NCBI GenBank assembly: GCA_029706075.1
Contig: JAINUG010000015.1
Location: 2,017,715 to 2,081,714, forward strand
Direction: 5' to 3'
From: Aldrovandia affinis
Lineage: Eukaryota > Chordata > Actinopteri > Notacanthiformes > Halosauridae
DNA: 64,000 nucleotides
Within the stretch, counting starts at the first letter, position 1. The number at the start of each line of letters is the position of its first letter. The translations under genes were made by a program, and so were the position numbers. The notes beneath the pieces were generated by a model, which saw nothing but the letters and a program-made list of their open reading frames with translations, did not search any database and was not told the DNA's origin. Shown in pieces: positions 1 to 12,236 of this stretch.

Positions 1-616
1 TAAAAGTGTGTGTGGGAAGAGAGAGAGAGAGAGGGTGCACTGAAATAGTGTCTGTGCCTCTCTGTGATTGTGGAAGAGGGCTCGCACTAAGGTAGTGGAG
101 TGTCTTTGGGCAATGGCCTGAACTCTCACTGGAAGAGTGGCGAGGGTCTCTGTGTGTTTGTGTTGAATGACAACTTGGACTGAAGTCTCTGTGTGCATGG
201 GTTTAGGAAGCACTTAAAGTCACAGAATATGTATGTGCCAAGAGTTAGAGGAAGTCCGGATGAAGAAGAAGTGTGGTCCTGTTATGTGGATTTGTGGAAA
301 GCCGCTGATTATCTGTGTTGTGTGTTCCCCGGAAGGGGATTCCCACCTTGCAGGAGGCGGGCATGATTTATTTTTTTGTTCATTTAGTTTGTTTATTTTT
401 GTTAATTGTTTTTGCCCGAAAGCTTCGCAGTGAGTAAGGTGAAGACTTTGTTTTGTTTGTTTTATTTAACCTGCTCTCCTGCTGTTTCGCTCCCGGGTCT
501 GGGAGAGAGATGGAAATAAAGATCCGGTCCGGAGACCAGCGAACCCCACTCCTCTGCCACTTCTTACCTTCTGCTGCTCTGCTCATATCCGGGGAATTGT
601 CACATGGCGTGTAACA
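1..616 (-). mobile_element. LTR of an LTR retrotransposon, copy 1 (runs off the window start)
   Basis: Read on the minus strand this begins TGTTACACGCC at 616 and matches the start of the repeats at 23490 and 55266: the same CAGGTGACAATTCC-like opening, a GGATCTTTATTT stretch, a GAAGCTTT-GGGCAAAA segment and the GGGGAACACAC segment. Bases 1-230 match the CA/GAGA-rich middle of the 55266 copy (an ACCCTCGCCACTC block and AGTGAGAGTTC units), so this copy keeps the long middle that the 23490 copy lacks. The other end lies outside the window, so no target duplication can be checked. No internal retrotransposon genes are visible. It abuts a Tc1-like fragment on its right. Confidence 0.8.
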
Positions 617-628
617 GCTACATTTGAC

Positions 629-815
629 AAAAACCCAATACAGCACATCACCCAAAGAACACTATCCCTTTTGTAAAGCATGGTGGTGGCAGCATTTGGT
701 TATGGGGGTGTGTCTCATCAGCAGGGACAGGGGCACTTGTCAGGATAGAAGGGAAAATGGATGGGGCAAATGCAGAACAATTCTTGAGGAAAACCCACTG
801 CCCTCTGCAAGAAAG
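629..815 (+). mobile_element. Tc1-like transposase fragment
   Basis: The bases resemble the middle of a fish Tc1/mariner transposase gene: an ACCCAATACAGCACATCACCC opening, then the AAGCATGGTGGTGGCAGCAT segment that in Tc1 transposases encodes the KHGGGS motif, then CAGCAGGGACAGGGGCACTTGTC. A 183-residue frame from 624 runs through it but reads into the neighbouring SINE, so it is not a gene. No terminal inverted repeats survive. It lies between the LTR ending at 616 and the SINE beginning near 829. Confidence 0.6.
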
Positions 816-828
816 TTGAAACTGGGGG

Positions 829-1197
829 TTTCAGATTTTGTAAATTTTTCTCCCAATTTAGTAGCCAATTACACCCGCTATTTGTTTCGATTCACCTTCC
901 CCACGAGTCCACCGCTCGTCTCTATGAGGCAAGCTAATTATCCGAGGGCAGTGAACACCGCCTCCTTCGAGATGGAATTTGCCCATGCACATTCTGGAGA
1001 CACCCTTATGTGCTTCATGGCAAACTTGTGCTGGCTCTCTCTCCCCCCTTCCCCTGGGGCAGACAACCAAATGCCGCCCTCAATCAGGGCTAACGACCAG
1101 GGCCGGTCTGGTAGAGACGGGTTTTGTACCACGTCCCTGACAGGCAGCCGGACCAGCCAAAATATGGTGCGTTAGCCCGCTACGCTACCCGCCATCC
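829..1197 (-). mobile_element. tRNA-derived SINE, family B
   Basis: On the minus strand the head (about 1195 down to 1115) looks like a degenerate tRNA with pol III box-like sequences (GCGTAGCGGGCTAACGC, then a GGTACAAAACCC region). A conserved body follows (GGCCCTGGTCGTTAGCCC, CATTTGGTTGTCTGCCCC, GGGGGGAGAGAGAGCC), and the end carries AATTGGGAGAAAAAT. The same body is found at 46485-46795, 50058-50300 and 62385-62645, which identifies it as a repeat family. Open frames here on both strands are by-products. Confidence 0.75.
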
Positions 1198-4100
1198 CTG
1201 AAGTTCATATTTTAAACTACAGACTACAGTTATCTCATTATCCAAAGCACAAAATGTGCTCAAGTGCAAGAGGAGTGCATAGTGGAGAGTTTTTTAAAAA
1301 CGGGAATGAAAGTTACTATTTACTAACAAAATTGTACTGTACAGCTGACAACATTGTGATAAATTTGATGATCAATAAGGCATGTTATGGAATTTAAGAG
1401 CTCTCCTGTAAGTAGGCTATGTATCATTTTTCTTCATGCACAATACACATTTAACCTAGAACTAATCTTATTGCCTTCATTTGTGCTTCTTATAATTAAA
1501 ATAGCCTTATATGATTTTAGTAAGTTCCTAACTATTTGTTTCTCCCCAAGTTCAGTAAATGTAACTACTGCCAATATCATTATCAAAGTGATTTACACCT
1601 TGGGGGACTTCCTGCAATACTAAGATTGTACTCCATATTCATATATATGAATGAATAATCCATTATGATAGACTCCAATGTTTTATAGAAAATACTTTAT
1701 ATTATACATATATAATAGTATTAGTATTTTATATAGAATACTATACTGCAATTATGTGAATCAGTGTGTGATCCCATTTGTTAAGAGTACCTGTGTACAT
1801 TTAAAGATAAATTTAAAGCTAAAGTTAATGGGATAATTTTATAAAGGGAACCATCTTAGTGTTTTAAGAAATGCCAGAGAAAACCATACATCTGAATTGT
1901 GCCTTTAGAACCAGGTTGTTCCACAAGAGCAGTTTTTTTTATCCCAGCTTTTACTAAGCCCTGGCACAGTTCTGAGAAGAACAAACACATCGACAGTTGT
2001 AGATCAATTCTACGCAGAGACGAAGATGCTCTACGTCGATTTCAAGTCATTAGTAGGCATTTCATTTTGACGATTAATCTTCGAGGTCAAGCTTTTACCA
2101 TATTTAAATACAGTTTTTTAACAAGGATTTGAGCAATCTAGCAATCAAAGTAATAGGAGGATTCTATTCATTACTGTTTTTGTTTAATACAACCATAAGA
2201 TTGTTATGCTAGGAAAGAGATTGAGAATGGATAAGAAATGTCATCACTCAGTCATAAAATCAACCAATCAATTCCATAACTCATATAAAAACAAATGTAG
2301 TTTGATATGCAACTACTTAAGCTTGCTTAAACTTTATAATTTTACTTGAGTAGTTAAAACATTAGTTTGGTTTAGTTGAGTTTTCTTACTTTTGAGTTGA
2401 ATATTAAGCCACCTAAATGCTATTATCCACAATGTACTGCAAAAGCTTGATGGGAGACAAATGAGGCAGATGTCTCATTTTCCATACAGTATTTACAGAA
2501 CATTACGGTATGATCTTTAAATGTACACACACATTAAGCATGTTTGTGGTTAATGAAAGGCTGTAGTAGTAGGGACGTTGCCCAGCTAACTTAATAAATC
2601 TACTTGCTTTCTAAGAGGGTATATTTACTTCATACTGACTAGTTGTGGCTAACAGCTTTTGTAAGATCAATAAAGGTATATGTCCATTTTTTATTTTATT
2701 TTACATAACGGGTGAATCCTAATTTGACATATCGTGGAATATGTACAGTTGTGTGTTTGGGTTATGTCAGTTGTGGTTACTGTATTTCAGTTATGTGTAT
2801 GTAAGCGTGGCGTGAGCTTATATAAAAATGCTTTCATGTGTGTGATTGAGTTTGTATTACATAACACCACCTATTCCTTTCTTTGCACTGCATCCCACAG
2901 CCATACATAAGGCCACTATTTCCTGTTTCTATGCTTCTGGTTTGAACTTGCGAACGAAAATGCTGAGATGAAAACCCGCTTTCATAATGTGATATTTTAA
3001 TGGGACTCTTAACATAAACAGATCTCTTTCGGAAATCCAATAGAATTGTGTTACATCTGCAACATGTACAGAAACCTTCACAAAAACAGAAGCCATTTTC
3101 TAATACATTCTAGCTGTTTTACAGTATTAATTATGCAATGAGACTCAATAAGAATATTTCCAAATGAGAAATATAATGAAGTTTTAAAACACAAGAAACT
3201 ATTACCTGTAATTAAGATTTAGACATTTTTGTTTTATCTCAGCAAATCCTGCACTTGATAAAACTGAGCTGTTGTAAACTATTCTGGGAGAATCTGGTTT
3301 AACATGAGAATATTAATAGATTATCTTCATCATTCTGTCATCAAGTTAAATTAATTTCCCCCTGAAGCATATGCCAGTCATACTGCTTGCAAAAAAAGTG
3401 GTAAAATCCCATTTTTGACTAATGATTCTCACAAGGGTGCACGTGCAGTTTTCACATTGGTGTAGATCAGTGGCTCCAAATATATTTCCCCACAAAAACG
3501 AATCATAGGCTGTTGTCCTCCAGAGAATAAAATGCCCATTGTCTTCTGTGAGTAATGCTTCTGCCAGAATTGATTTTCTTCTTTCCCCATTCCCACACAA
3601 TTGTTGTATCTGAAGGAAAGCTAATTGTCTAAACATTCCCATTTGACCAATAACACACTGCAGACAATGGGCACAATAGGTGTAGCCGCGTTAATGTGGT
3701 GGTGTGATCACAGAAAATAATTTTGTGAAACCCCCAAGGATGTGCTTAGTGTGGATTTGTTCTCTTAATATTTAATACATTCAGCACAATGAAAAGTAAC
3801 ATTTTTGTATGCTTGCACATTCTGTTAAACAATAGCATTTTGCCAAGTTAGATTTAATCTATCATTAGATCAGGCTGCAACATAATTATCTTTTATTATT
3901 CTCTTTGAACAATTATATCATTTATTTTCCATGTTTGCCTTTATATTTTCAATCTATAATTCATATTTAAATGGTATTTCAGTATGATCTTGTATTTCCA
4001 ACCCTGTTGGGTGGGACCACAGCTATGTTGTATATGGGACAAGTTAGATAATTGAATACAATTAAAAATAACCACAACAGCCAAAGCAGTATGAAGTACA

Positions 4101-5166
4101 GTATTGAATGTGCAATTTGTTGCATACAGTGAAACATGTTTAGATAGTTTATAAAGTTGGAATAATGCTATGAAATATAAATAATAAAAATACAATTTCA
4201 TAATAACCATACAGTTCTCAACGTCTCCAGTTTGGATAATGATAACAAAACAGTATTTCAGGTTTAGCCTACCCTTTTCCCAGGTCTTTCCTCTGTCTCT
4301 GGTCACTCCCTTCTCCAAAAGAGAAAGGATGTATGATTTTTATGATCTAGAGAGCACAACCTGTTTTGTTTTCACCAACAACATTTCAGGGTTCATTGTA
4401 CTGAACCTCCAATCGCTCACAGTTTGACATTTTAATGTTAATACATTGCAGTGTTTTCCTGTGATTTTCTTTCTCAACAATGGGGGCATTTTATCACACA
4501 ACTTGCCTGATTACTTTAGGCTATGTCAAATGTAGTTTAAGGGAATTAGAAAGTTCAGTTTTTGATTTTTTGAGTAATTGCTTAATTTTTAAGAATCACA
4601 CTTCATTGTCATTGACATTGCCATTTGAGCCTTTATTCTATAGCAGGGAGAATGTATTGACATCCAGATTATGTTGGACACTGCAATATGTTGGATGTAC
4701 GGGCTCGGATATGTGGGATTATAATGAATTTGCTTCTTATTCTTAATTGTTAATCTTAGTGTTTTAAAATGTTGGTATAATTTCCATGACCTTTCTGTAT
4801 TATTCTACGCTCATGCATTGTACTATTTTCAGGTGACTGTTATCACAATCATGATTCTGTTTTGTCATTTGTGAAGTGTGCTGCACCAAAAATGTGATTG
4901 CATTTCAATACCTAGTATGCCTTCACTTAGTGATATTTCGCAGAGAAAGTAAGTCAACACTATTGAAACCATCTCCAGATGTCCTAATGTAGCTATGGGC
5001 TATTCCATTTTTTACTATATTGATAACTTGTTTAAGTTATGAGCATCTAAATAAAATTTTCTCACATGCTTTACCTTGATTTAAATATAAATCCTCGACT
5101 CTCTGTGTTGCACTTACAGTAACACGCATAAGTAGATGCTCCCTAATTACTCTCAAGAGTGTGAGG
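1198..5166. other. Intronic DNA, nothing recognised
   Basis: AT-rich sequence in the upstream intron. The open frames (for example 3346-3642 and 3941-4318 on the minus strand) have no recognisable domains and no convincing splice context. No repeat family was recognised. Confidence 0.5.
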
Positions 5167-5288
5167 GTATTGAATAGGTTCTGCAAATATGTTTTACCAG
5201 ATTTGGTCGCCAGCCCGATCGGAGGTGGCATTGAATATTGAATAGTATTGCATTGAGTGTATTGAATAGGTTCTGCAAATATGTTTTA
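5167..5288. repeat. 30-bp direct repeat flanking a 62-bp insert with a SINE scrap
   Basis: The 30-base unit starting GTATTGAATAGGTTCTGC occurs exactly at 5167-5196 and 5259-5288. The 62 bases between carry CAGCCCGATCGGAGGTGGCA (5211-5230), identical to the body of the family-B SINE at 50169. The layout resembles a long target duplication around a very short insertion, or repair that copied in filler DNA. Confidence 0.6.
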
Positions 5289-5480
5289 ATATTTGAATGA
5301 TAATTTTTTTGTTTGTGAATTGATTTGTTTGTTTGACTTTTTTACTCACCTTTGAATGGATAAGAGTCATTCAATGTGAAAATCAAGTCAATACTGGCAT
5401 GAACCTCCAAAAACTATGTAAGAAATCATGTTTGCAGCACGTTTTATCATAATGATATTGTATGATACAAGTTTGATACA

Positions 5481-5837
5481 GTGCAGTGGATAGCACTGTC
5501 GCCTCACAGCAAGAAGGTCTCGGGTTTGAATCCAGGCCAGGGGCCTTTCAGTGTGGAGTTTGCATGTTCTCCCCGTGTCCGCGTGGGTTTCCTCCGGGTA
5601 CTCCGGTTTCTTCTCACAGTCCAAAGACATGCATGTTAGGCTAATTGGAGAGTCTAAATTGCCCGTAGGTATGAGTGTGTGAGTGAATGGTGTATGTGGT
5701 GCCCTGCGATGGATTGGCGACCTGTCCAGGGTGTGTTCCTGCCTCTCGCCCCAATGCATGCTGGGATGGGCTCCAGCCCCCGCGACCCTAACTAGGAATA
5801 AGCGGCTGAAGATGAGAAGATGAGATGAGATGAGATG
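5481..5837 (+). mobile_element. tRNA-derived SINE, family A, full length with target duplication
   Basis: The head GTGCAGTGGATAGCACTGTC (box A-like) with GGTTTGAATCC (box B-like) is followed by the body widespread in teleosts (CGTGGGTTTCCTCCGGGTAC, CTAATTGGAGAGTCTAAATT, GCGATGGATTGGCGACC) and a simple-repeat tail of GATGA units. The 12-bp sequence AAGTTTGATACA occurs exactly at 5469-5480 and 5838-5849, a textbook target-site duplication. The 123-residue minus-strand frame here is a shadow of the SINE. Confidence 0.9.
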
Positions 5838-7224
5838 AAGTTTGATACATGTTTTTTCCAGCGGTGTGAAACATCTTGTTGAATTCAGCTTGAAACCACA
5901 AAGGAAACAAAGAATAGTGCTATAAAATTACTTTGTTTGTGATGTCATGGAAATAAAGGCCAAATGTGTTTCCAAGCTCCAGCTTTTGTAAAAGAATCCC
6001 ACTAGTGGTGTTGGGGAAGCTACTCTAAAAATGTAGTTAAGTTAAAAGCTACCAATTTCTAAAGCTTTGAAAAAAGTAGTTCACTTCATTGAAACCACTT
6101 CATAAAGATATTTCAATGATCTAATTAACTTTAGCTGAAATGTCTTGCAATAAAAAAATATATATGACTGTTATAGAACAGATCAATCTGGAGGCAAGCA
6201 TAGCAAGATCATTAGTGAGGTAACTAGTGACTTTAGATATTATTAGTTGCTAGACTAATGTTAGGTCTCCATTGAAAAACAACCGTGGTCTTTAGTGTTC
6301 AATTATACATGTTATCCATGCATAATGGGTGGTTGTTCACTACCAAGCAAGAAAGCACCTATCGGACCAGTTGTTGGTCCACAATTCAGCACAAAGGTCT
6401 GTTCGGCAGCCCTTTTGCATTCTCTGAAAGTACTCCTGTCAAAATCTTGACTTCTGAGTTCTATATCATATTTGTGCTAAAAACTTCAACCACTATTTTC
6501 TCCCACACAGGTACCTTTAACAGACTAATAAACATTTGTCTACAGTTTGAATTCCATACCATCCTAAAGGCACAGTCTGCTACAAGGCTTAAGTAATTGT
6601 ATGCATTTGAATCCTATAACAGTGGATCATGCTACATTTTCATGAAAGCTGAAGTCCTGGATAAGGAAGCAACTGTTTTCCCACTTATATGATTGTAACC
6701 AGTGGCGTCATGCTCATTAACTTTGAGGGGGCATGTGCCCCCTACATTTTCTGGCATAATTGTTCATTTAAACAATTGGCATAAATTGTTACTATGGGAA
6801 AATGTATTAAATTACAGTCGTAAGAAGGAGGGAGGAGGAGTCTGGCGACATTCAGTGGGAGTGATTTTGGAACACTGCTTATAATCATTATTGTCCTCGC
6901 TGTGGATGAATTGAGTTGAACTTATTAAGCAAGGCTAGCTGAAGCTACATGGAAACTGGTTTTAAACATAAACGTAATTGTCTATAAGAAATTTGCATTT
7001 AGTTAGTAGGCTATATCAGAGCTCATCTACATGATATATGCAATTGGCACAATAAATTGTCTGTTTTTGTATGGACATTCATACAGAATTAGCTTCATTA
7101 GCAGTTAGCTACATTGCTCATTTAGCTACATTATCATTATCAGATGCTCATCAAGGAAGATGCAGGTCACGCGAGGGGTAGACATATAAACTGACTTGTA
7201 AAAAAAGACTGACTTGCCAATGTA
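5838..7224. other. Intronic DNA with two possible hAT-end scraps
   Basis: Mostly unremarkable AT-rich intron. Around 6006-6060 the words TGTTGGGGAAGCTACTCT and AATGTAGTTAAG resemble the start of a common fish hAT-type element. Around 6703-6750 CAGTGGCGTCATGCTCATT resembles another such end. Neither has a visible partner end or target duplication, so neither is annotated as an element. Confidence 0.35.
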
Positions 7225-7741
7225 CAGTGCATCCGGAAAGTATTCACATCGCTTCACTTTTTCCACATTTTGTTATGTTACAGCCTTATTCCAAAATGGA
7301 TTAAATTCATTTTTTTCTCAGAATTCTACACACAATACCCCATAATGACAAAGTGAAAAAAGTTTTTTAGACATTTTTGCAAATGTATTAAAAATAAAAA
7401 AATAAAATATCACATGTACATAAGTATTCACACCGTTTGCTATGACACTCAAAATTGAGCTCAGGTGCATTCTGTTTCCACTGATCATCCTTGAGATGTT
7501 TCTAGAACTTCATTGGAGTCCACCTGTGGTAAATTCAATTGATTGGACATGATTTGGAAAGGCACACACCTGTCTATATAAGGTCCCACAGTTGACAGTG
7601 CATGTCAGAGTAAAAACCAAGCCATGAAGTCCTAGGAACTCTCCATAAACCTCCGAGATAGAATTGTGTTGAGGCATAGATCTGGGGAAGGGTATAAAAA
7701 CATTGCTAAAGCATTGAAAGCACCCAGGAGAACCCTGGTCC
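7225..7741 (+). mobile_element. Tc1-like transposon, 5' portion only
   Basis: Follows a TA at 7223-7224 and starts CAGTGCATCCGGAAAGTATT, a terminal repeat familiar from fish Tc1 elements, followed by CACTTTTTCCACATTTTGTT and CACCTGTCTATATAAGGTCC. It then reaches the start of the transposase region (a GATCTGGGGAAGGGTATAAA segment) and stops abruptly near 7741. The catalytic region and right terminus are missing. Confidence 0.85.
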
Positions 7742-10700
7742 TTCTACCAGGTTCTCCCATTGCTGCAGAGGAACTCCAAGCTCCAGGGTCCTAAAAGTGT
7801 CTGCTTGTCAAAGTGAATTAATATTTGTAAGCCTTTGTCCCATCCCCTAAAAGCTGATGAGCTTCTCCTTGACCTCATGCTGTGAGGTAAAGCTGTGCAC
7901 AGGGCACACTGAAGCAGAACTGACCCTTCATAAAGTGAAGTGGTGATGTAGCTTAACAGAGATCTAGGCACATAATGGCCTAACAATGCAAAAGCCAAAA
8001 AATAAAAAAGTCAATAAACAAACAAAGCTAAAAAGCATACACAAAGCACATTTACAGATGCAGGACTGTTTCAAACACACCGAGTTACAGGATAATTTAG
8101 TGTACAAAGCCAAGTATCTGTGGACCAATTACTTCTTGGTCTTTTCCTCGGAAGGCTTGCCTTCTCAGTATTCAGAAGCTATTTTGCATGTTAGCTGTTT
8201 TTCCCAAAGGGGAGAGGGCAGCTGAGGCTTATGATGGCGTTACTCCTTCGGATATTTGTGGAATGTACAGTTGTTTTGTTTTACGGATGACCAGAGTTAC
8301 CCTTCGTATCTTGCCAAAGTAACCTTGCCAGCGCAGGTGATCCCAAGCTCACCTGTACCTCTCAAATGTTTTTTTCAAGATTTAATTCATCAAAATGACT
8401 GCCAGGACTGCTGAAACCTGTCAACTCAAGAGGCCTGAGGGTAAAAGTAGTATATTTTGACCCTTGTAAAGATAAGGCTTTGCAAAGCACACCATGGGGA
8501 AGAGGACTAGGGACAGTGGAGTGCCATGTTTTAGGGCTCTTCCAAAGAGTGAACTAGAGGGAAAAAAGCCTTGATCATCACCTTTTGATGTCTAGATGTC
8601 TGTTCTACATGTATGTTTGGGGGAAGGCTTTCCCTAGCTCAGCGAGAGAGGTGATGACCTTCAAAGACCTCCGAGCCCTCTTCCCACAGAAATGTGGGTG
8701 TGTCAGCGCAGAACCCGAAGAGATGTGGTGACGCAGGGGTGTCGGGCCTGCGAAGCCTTGATGAAATGATGGCGGATTACGAGAAGCTGGAAAAAGGCAG
8801 AGGAGGATTATACTGGCTGCATTACGAAAAAATAGGACTCGTGAAATTTTAGTGAAAAAATTTACTTTCTGTGCTGATAAAGACAGCCCTGCAATGGCTG
8901 TACATTTGAATGTTATATTTTTACCCCCTTCTTTAAATAGACTCTTAGTCTATTTAATATAGCTTAGTATGTAAAGTAAAACTGCAGAACACTACATTAA
9001 GGAGAGACTCAATGTCCAGCTCACATTCATCATCATAAGTGACAGAATAAAGAATGTGCAGTGCTAAAATAGTAATTAAATGGGTCTGACTAACGCTAAT
9101 GGATAATTAATGAATTCCACTCTTGCAATATTTCTTTTCTGTCACAGCAGAGGATTTTGATCCTGTAAAAATACTTTACCCCAGTCTCCACCAGACTCCA
9201 TCACCCCTAGCAACAGCCTCACATATGAAAAAAAACACATAATTGTGTGCCCAGTGGGAAGCTTCCTTGCATTGTTTTGTTATTCATCAAGAATTTGTTT
9301 TCATCATGAGCTGATGTTACCAGTATTTCCCTTTTTTCCTATGGAGAACTCCGTCTTGCCACGTAATGACACATTGGTGCAAACGCCTCCGTTGCCTTAA
9401 CAATTCTCCAGCATTTAACGGCAGTCTTTCTTGCGAGAGTGAAGAGGTTGTTCCCAGTCAAGGTCAACGTGGGCATCTCTCTGCTGTGATATAAGCCTTC
9501 TGCACTGACGTCAAGGTTCTAAAATGTAGATGTCAGTGGGCTGCTAACAAGAAAGAGTACAACACAGAAAGTGGGATATTTTCCCCAAGGCTGTTTTGCT
9601 ATAAATATCTGACTCGCATTTCTTTGATTTGCAAATTAGGAGGTCCCCCCCTTCATTTCTTCCTTCCTTTTTCTACGCTAACTTTCGGAGGAGAAGCGGA
9701 AGTCGTGACTGCGGCTGTGTCATTCATTTTGCATGTGGGCGTAAGAAGGAAAATTAATGGCTTTATCCCTCCGAAGCACCACAGTCGAAGACTTATCTGT
9801 AACTTCAAAAAAAACATGGCACTGTAAACCACGACACACTGAAAGAAACAGAGGAACCACAGCGTTGCTGAAGATTAAAATGAATTTTCGTTCGGCTAAA
9901 TGAGGGGTGCTTAGAAATAAGTTGCATTACGCCATTAATAAAATCAACCGCATTCAGTGCAGTAGAAGGACACCGTTGTAATCTCCTCTAAACAGGTGTT
10001 GTGATTACAGGGAAGCCTGCGCGATATGCAAGGCTACAGAGCTACTCCAGGCATACACAAGAAGAGGCTTGGCTGTGGGTCGTCTGCTCCGTTCTGTCTG
10101 CCAGCCTCGTTCAGTGTCAGTGTTAATTAGTGTTTCGGAAACAGGTTTTGCTCAATTTAAAAAGGACTGTAAATATTTAACATGGCATATCCTGAACACA
10201 TGGCTAAGCTTTTTGCGCATCACCTTTCCATTGATGATTTTGTTTGTTTTCTTTGGGCATTTGCTGTATTTCATCCTCCCCCCCCCATCCAATTCAGGGA
10301 TGCATGATTTTAATCTCCCCTCAGATGAATGCATCTCTGTGCTGGCTCTCTGAGATGAAGTGCAGGCCTGGCCTCAAATCCACACCATGGCACTCTGTTA
10401 GCAGCCCATTGCACACTCGCCACAGCTTGCAGGCAATGGCTTGAACTTGGACCTCCATGTGTTTCCATTGAGAGCTTATGCACATTGAATTGCGCAGGCC
10501 TTTCAGAAGGGGAGGTTTTTAAAACTTTGAACGTTTTAAAAATAGGCCAGCAGTTTTTCATGTTTTCCAGTGTTCAGCTCAACCTTGATCTTACTAAAAG
10601 TAATAAAATCATTTATTATTTAGCATGTGGTGCTGAGGTATACTACCCATTTTTTTACATTTGTGTATACATTATGAGCCGGTATTACAGAAAATAAATT

Positions 10701-10779
10701 GTGCGTTTTTAATGGAAGGGCCCAAGTTTGCCTTAGCTATTTTCAGGGATATACAATTAAAAAACTATATATATATATA
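7742..10779. other. Intronic DNA, nothing recognised
   Basis: No repeat or exon recognised. The stretch 9620-9830 and parts of 8580-8820 are more GC-balanced and less repetitive than their surroundings and might be conserved noncoding elements, but conservation cannot be seen from one sequence. The remaining frames are short and featureless. Confidence 0.45.
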
Positions 10780-11576
10780 CACTCCCGGTCAAACGTTTTA
10801 GAACACCCCATTTTCCAGTTTTTACTGAGATTTAAGCAGTTCAAATCCAGTGAATAACCTGAAATGGTACAAAGGTAAGTGGTAAACTGAGGTAAAAAAA
10901 AAAAAGTTTAGGTTACCAAAAAACTATTTTTTGGCAGTGAGTAGTTTCCTACACCATCAAAAGGCACTTGGAAACTGGAGGGAACTCTGACAGGAAGAGG
11001 TCTGGCCAAAGCTCAAAGCCACAACAAAATCAGAAGACAAGTTTCTGAGAGTCAACAGCTCGCATGATAGGCGGCTCACAGGACAACAGCTTCAAGCACA
11101 GCTTAACACTGGTCAAAGTAAGGAAGTCTCAGTTTCAACTGTAAAGAGAAGACTTCCTACTGCAGGTTTGACAGGTCGAGTGGTAGTAAAAAAGCCATTG
11201 CTAAGATGGCAAAATAAGAAAGAGGCTTACCTGGGCCATGAAGCACCGCTAGTGGACTACTGAAGACTGGAAGAAGGTCTTATGGACCGATGAATCAAAA
11301 TTTGAAATCTTGAAATTTTGAAAGGTTTTTGTAGGCCGTCAAGTAGGCGAAAGGATGGTTCCTCAGTGTGTGACACCAACTGTCAAACATGGAGGAGGAA
11401 GTGTGATGGTCTGGGGCTCTTTTGCTGGATCCAGAGTCGGCGACTTGCACAGACTGACTGTTAACCCACGTTAACCCATTACCTTTGTACCATTTCAGGT
11501 TATTCACTGGACTTGAACTGCTTACATTTCAGTACAAACTGGAAAATGGGGGTGTTCTAAAACTTTTGACCTGTAG
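10780..11576 (+). mobile_element. Tc1-like transposon, both ends present, interior deleted
   Basis: Bounded by TA on both sides (10778-10779 and 11577-11578). The left end reads CACTCCCGGTCAAACGTTTT and the right end CTAAAACTTTTGACCTGTAG, approximate inverted complements. A second inner pair (CCATTTTCCAGTTTTTAC and AAACTGGAAAATGGGGGTG) also matches. The plus strand carries transposase remains: a WTDESKFE-like peptide near 11280 and KHGGGSVMVWG near 11387-11420, both from the DDE catalytic domain, in frames broken by stops. At 797 bp it is about half the usual Tc1 length, so it has a large internal deletion. Confidence 0.85.
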
Positions 11577-12236
11577 TATATATATATATATGATTTAGAC
11601 TAACATGTACATTTAAGGTATTTAATTAAAATTGACATTATAGCTCTTGAACATAAATTAATTTCATCCTCTTACAGCAGGGCTTAAAGCAAAGAAAACA
11701 GAATTGCCCATAAATGATATTTACAGTGTATTGGACAGCCACCCCACACATTTCCAGATTTGTGTTCATAGTTTATTTTATTGTCATTATGCCTGCAAGA
11801 TAACAACCAGACTAGTCTGACAGTGATAAATGATTGAGAGCTGATGCAGAGAGATGCCTTTGTAATCAGGAAGGCGGTGATGTTGGGAAAGAGACCTGTG
11901 GGCAGATGGGGCACTTCCAAGGAACCTATGGATACTTTATATTTATTTGAACCCCTAATGTAACCCCCCTCTCCTCTCAAAATAGGTACTGACTGTTCCC
12001 AAGCCTTCTAGACAACTGATGACAGGTCAGGGTCTTGCTGCTAGCAATACCCAGTGAATGTATTTTGGATATGGGTCATATCAGGCAGTCCTACACATGA
12101 GGTTTCAGAATGTGCTAAAATTAGTGTGGACCCAAACAGGATGAATGGGATCAGTGCTGGATGGGGATGCTGAAGCTTTGAACTAGTTATGGATCTCATT
12201 CTTGAATGTTAAACTTGGCATCAAGGTTTACTGATA
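11577..12236. other. Short TA repeat, then plain intron
   Basis: A short TA microsatellite (about 11576-11592) is followed by AT-rich sequence with nothing recognised. Confidence 0.45.

Noticed and set aside
5812-5838. CRISPR-like or regulatory short repeats (GATGA units)
   Set aside because: It is the simple-repeat tail of a SINE in a eukaryotic intron; there are no spacers.
6004-6160. A complete hAT element beginning TGTTGGGGAAGCTAC
   Set aside because: Only one end is recognisable and there is no target duplication.
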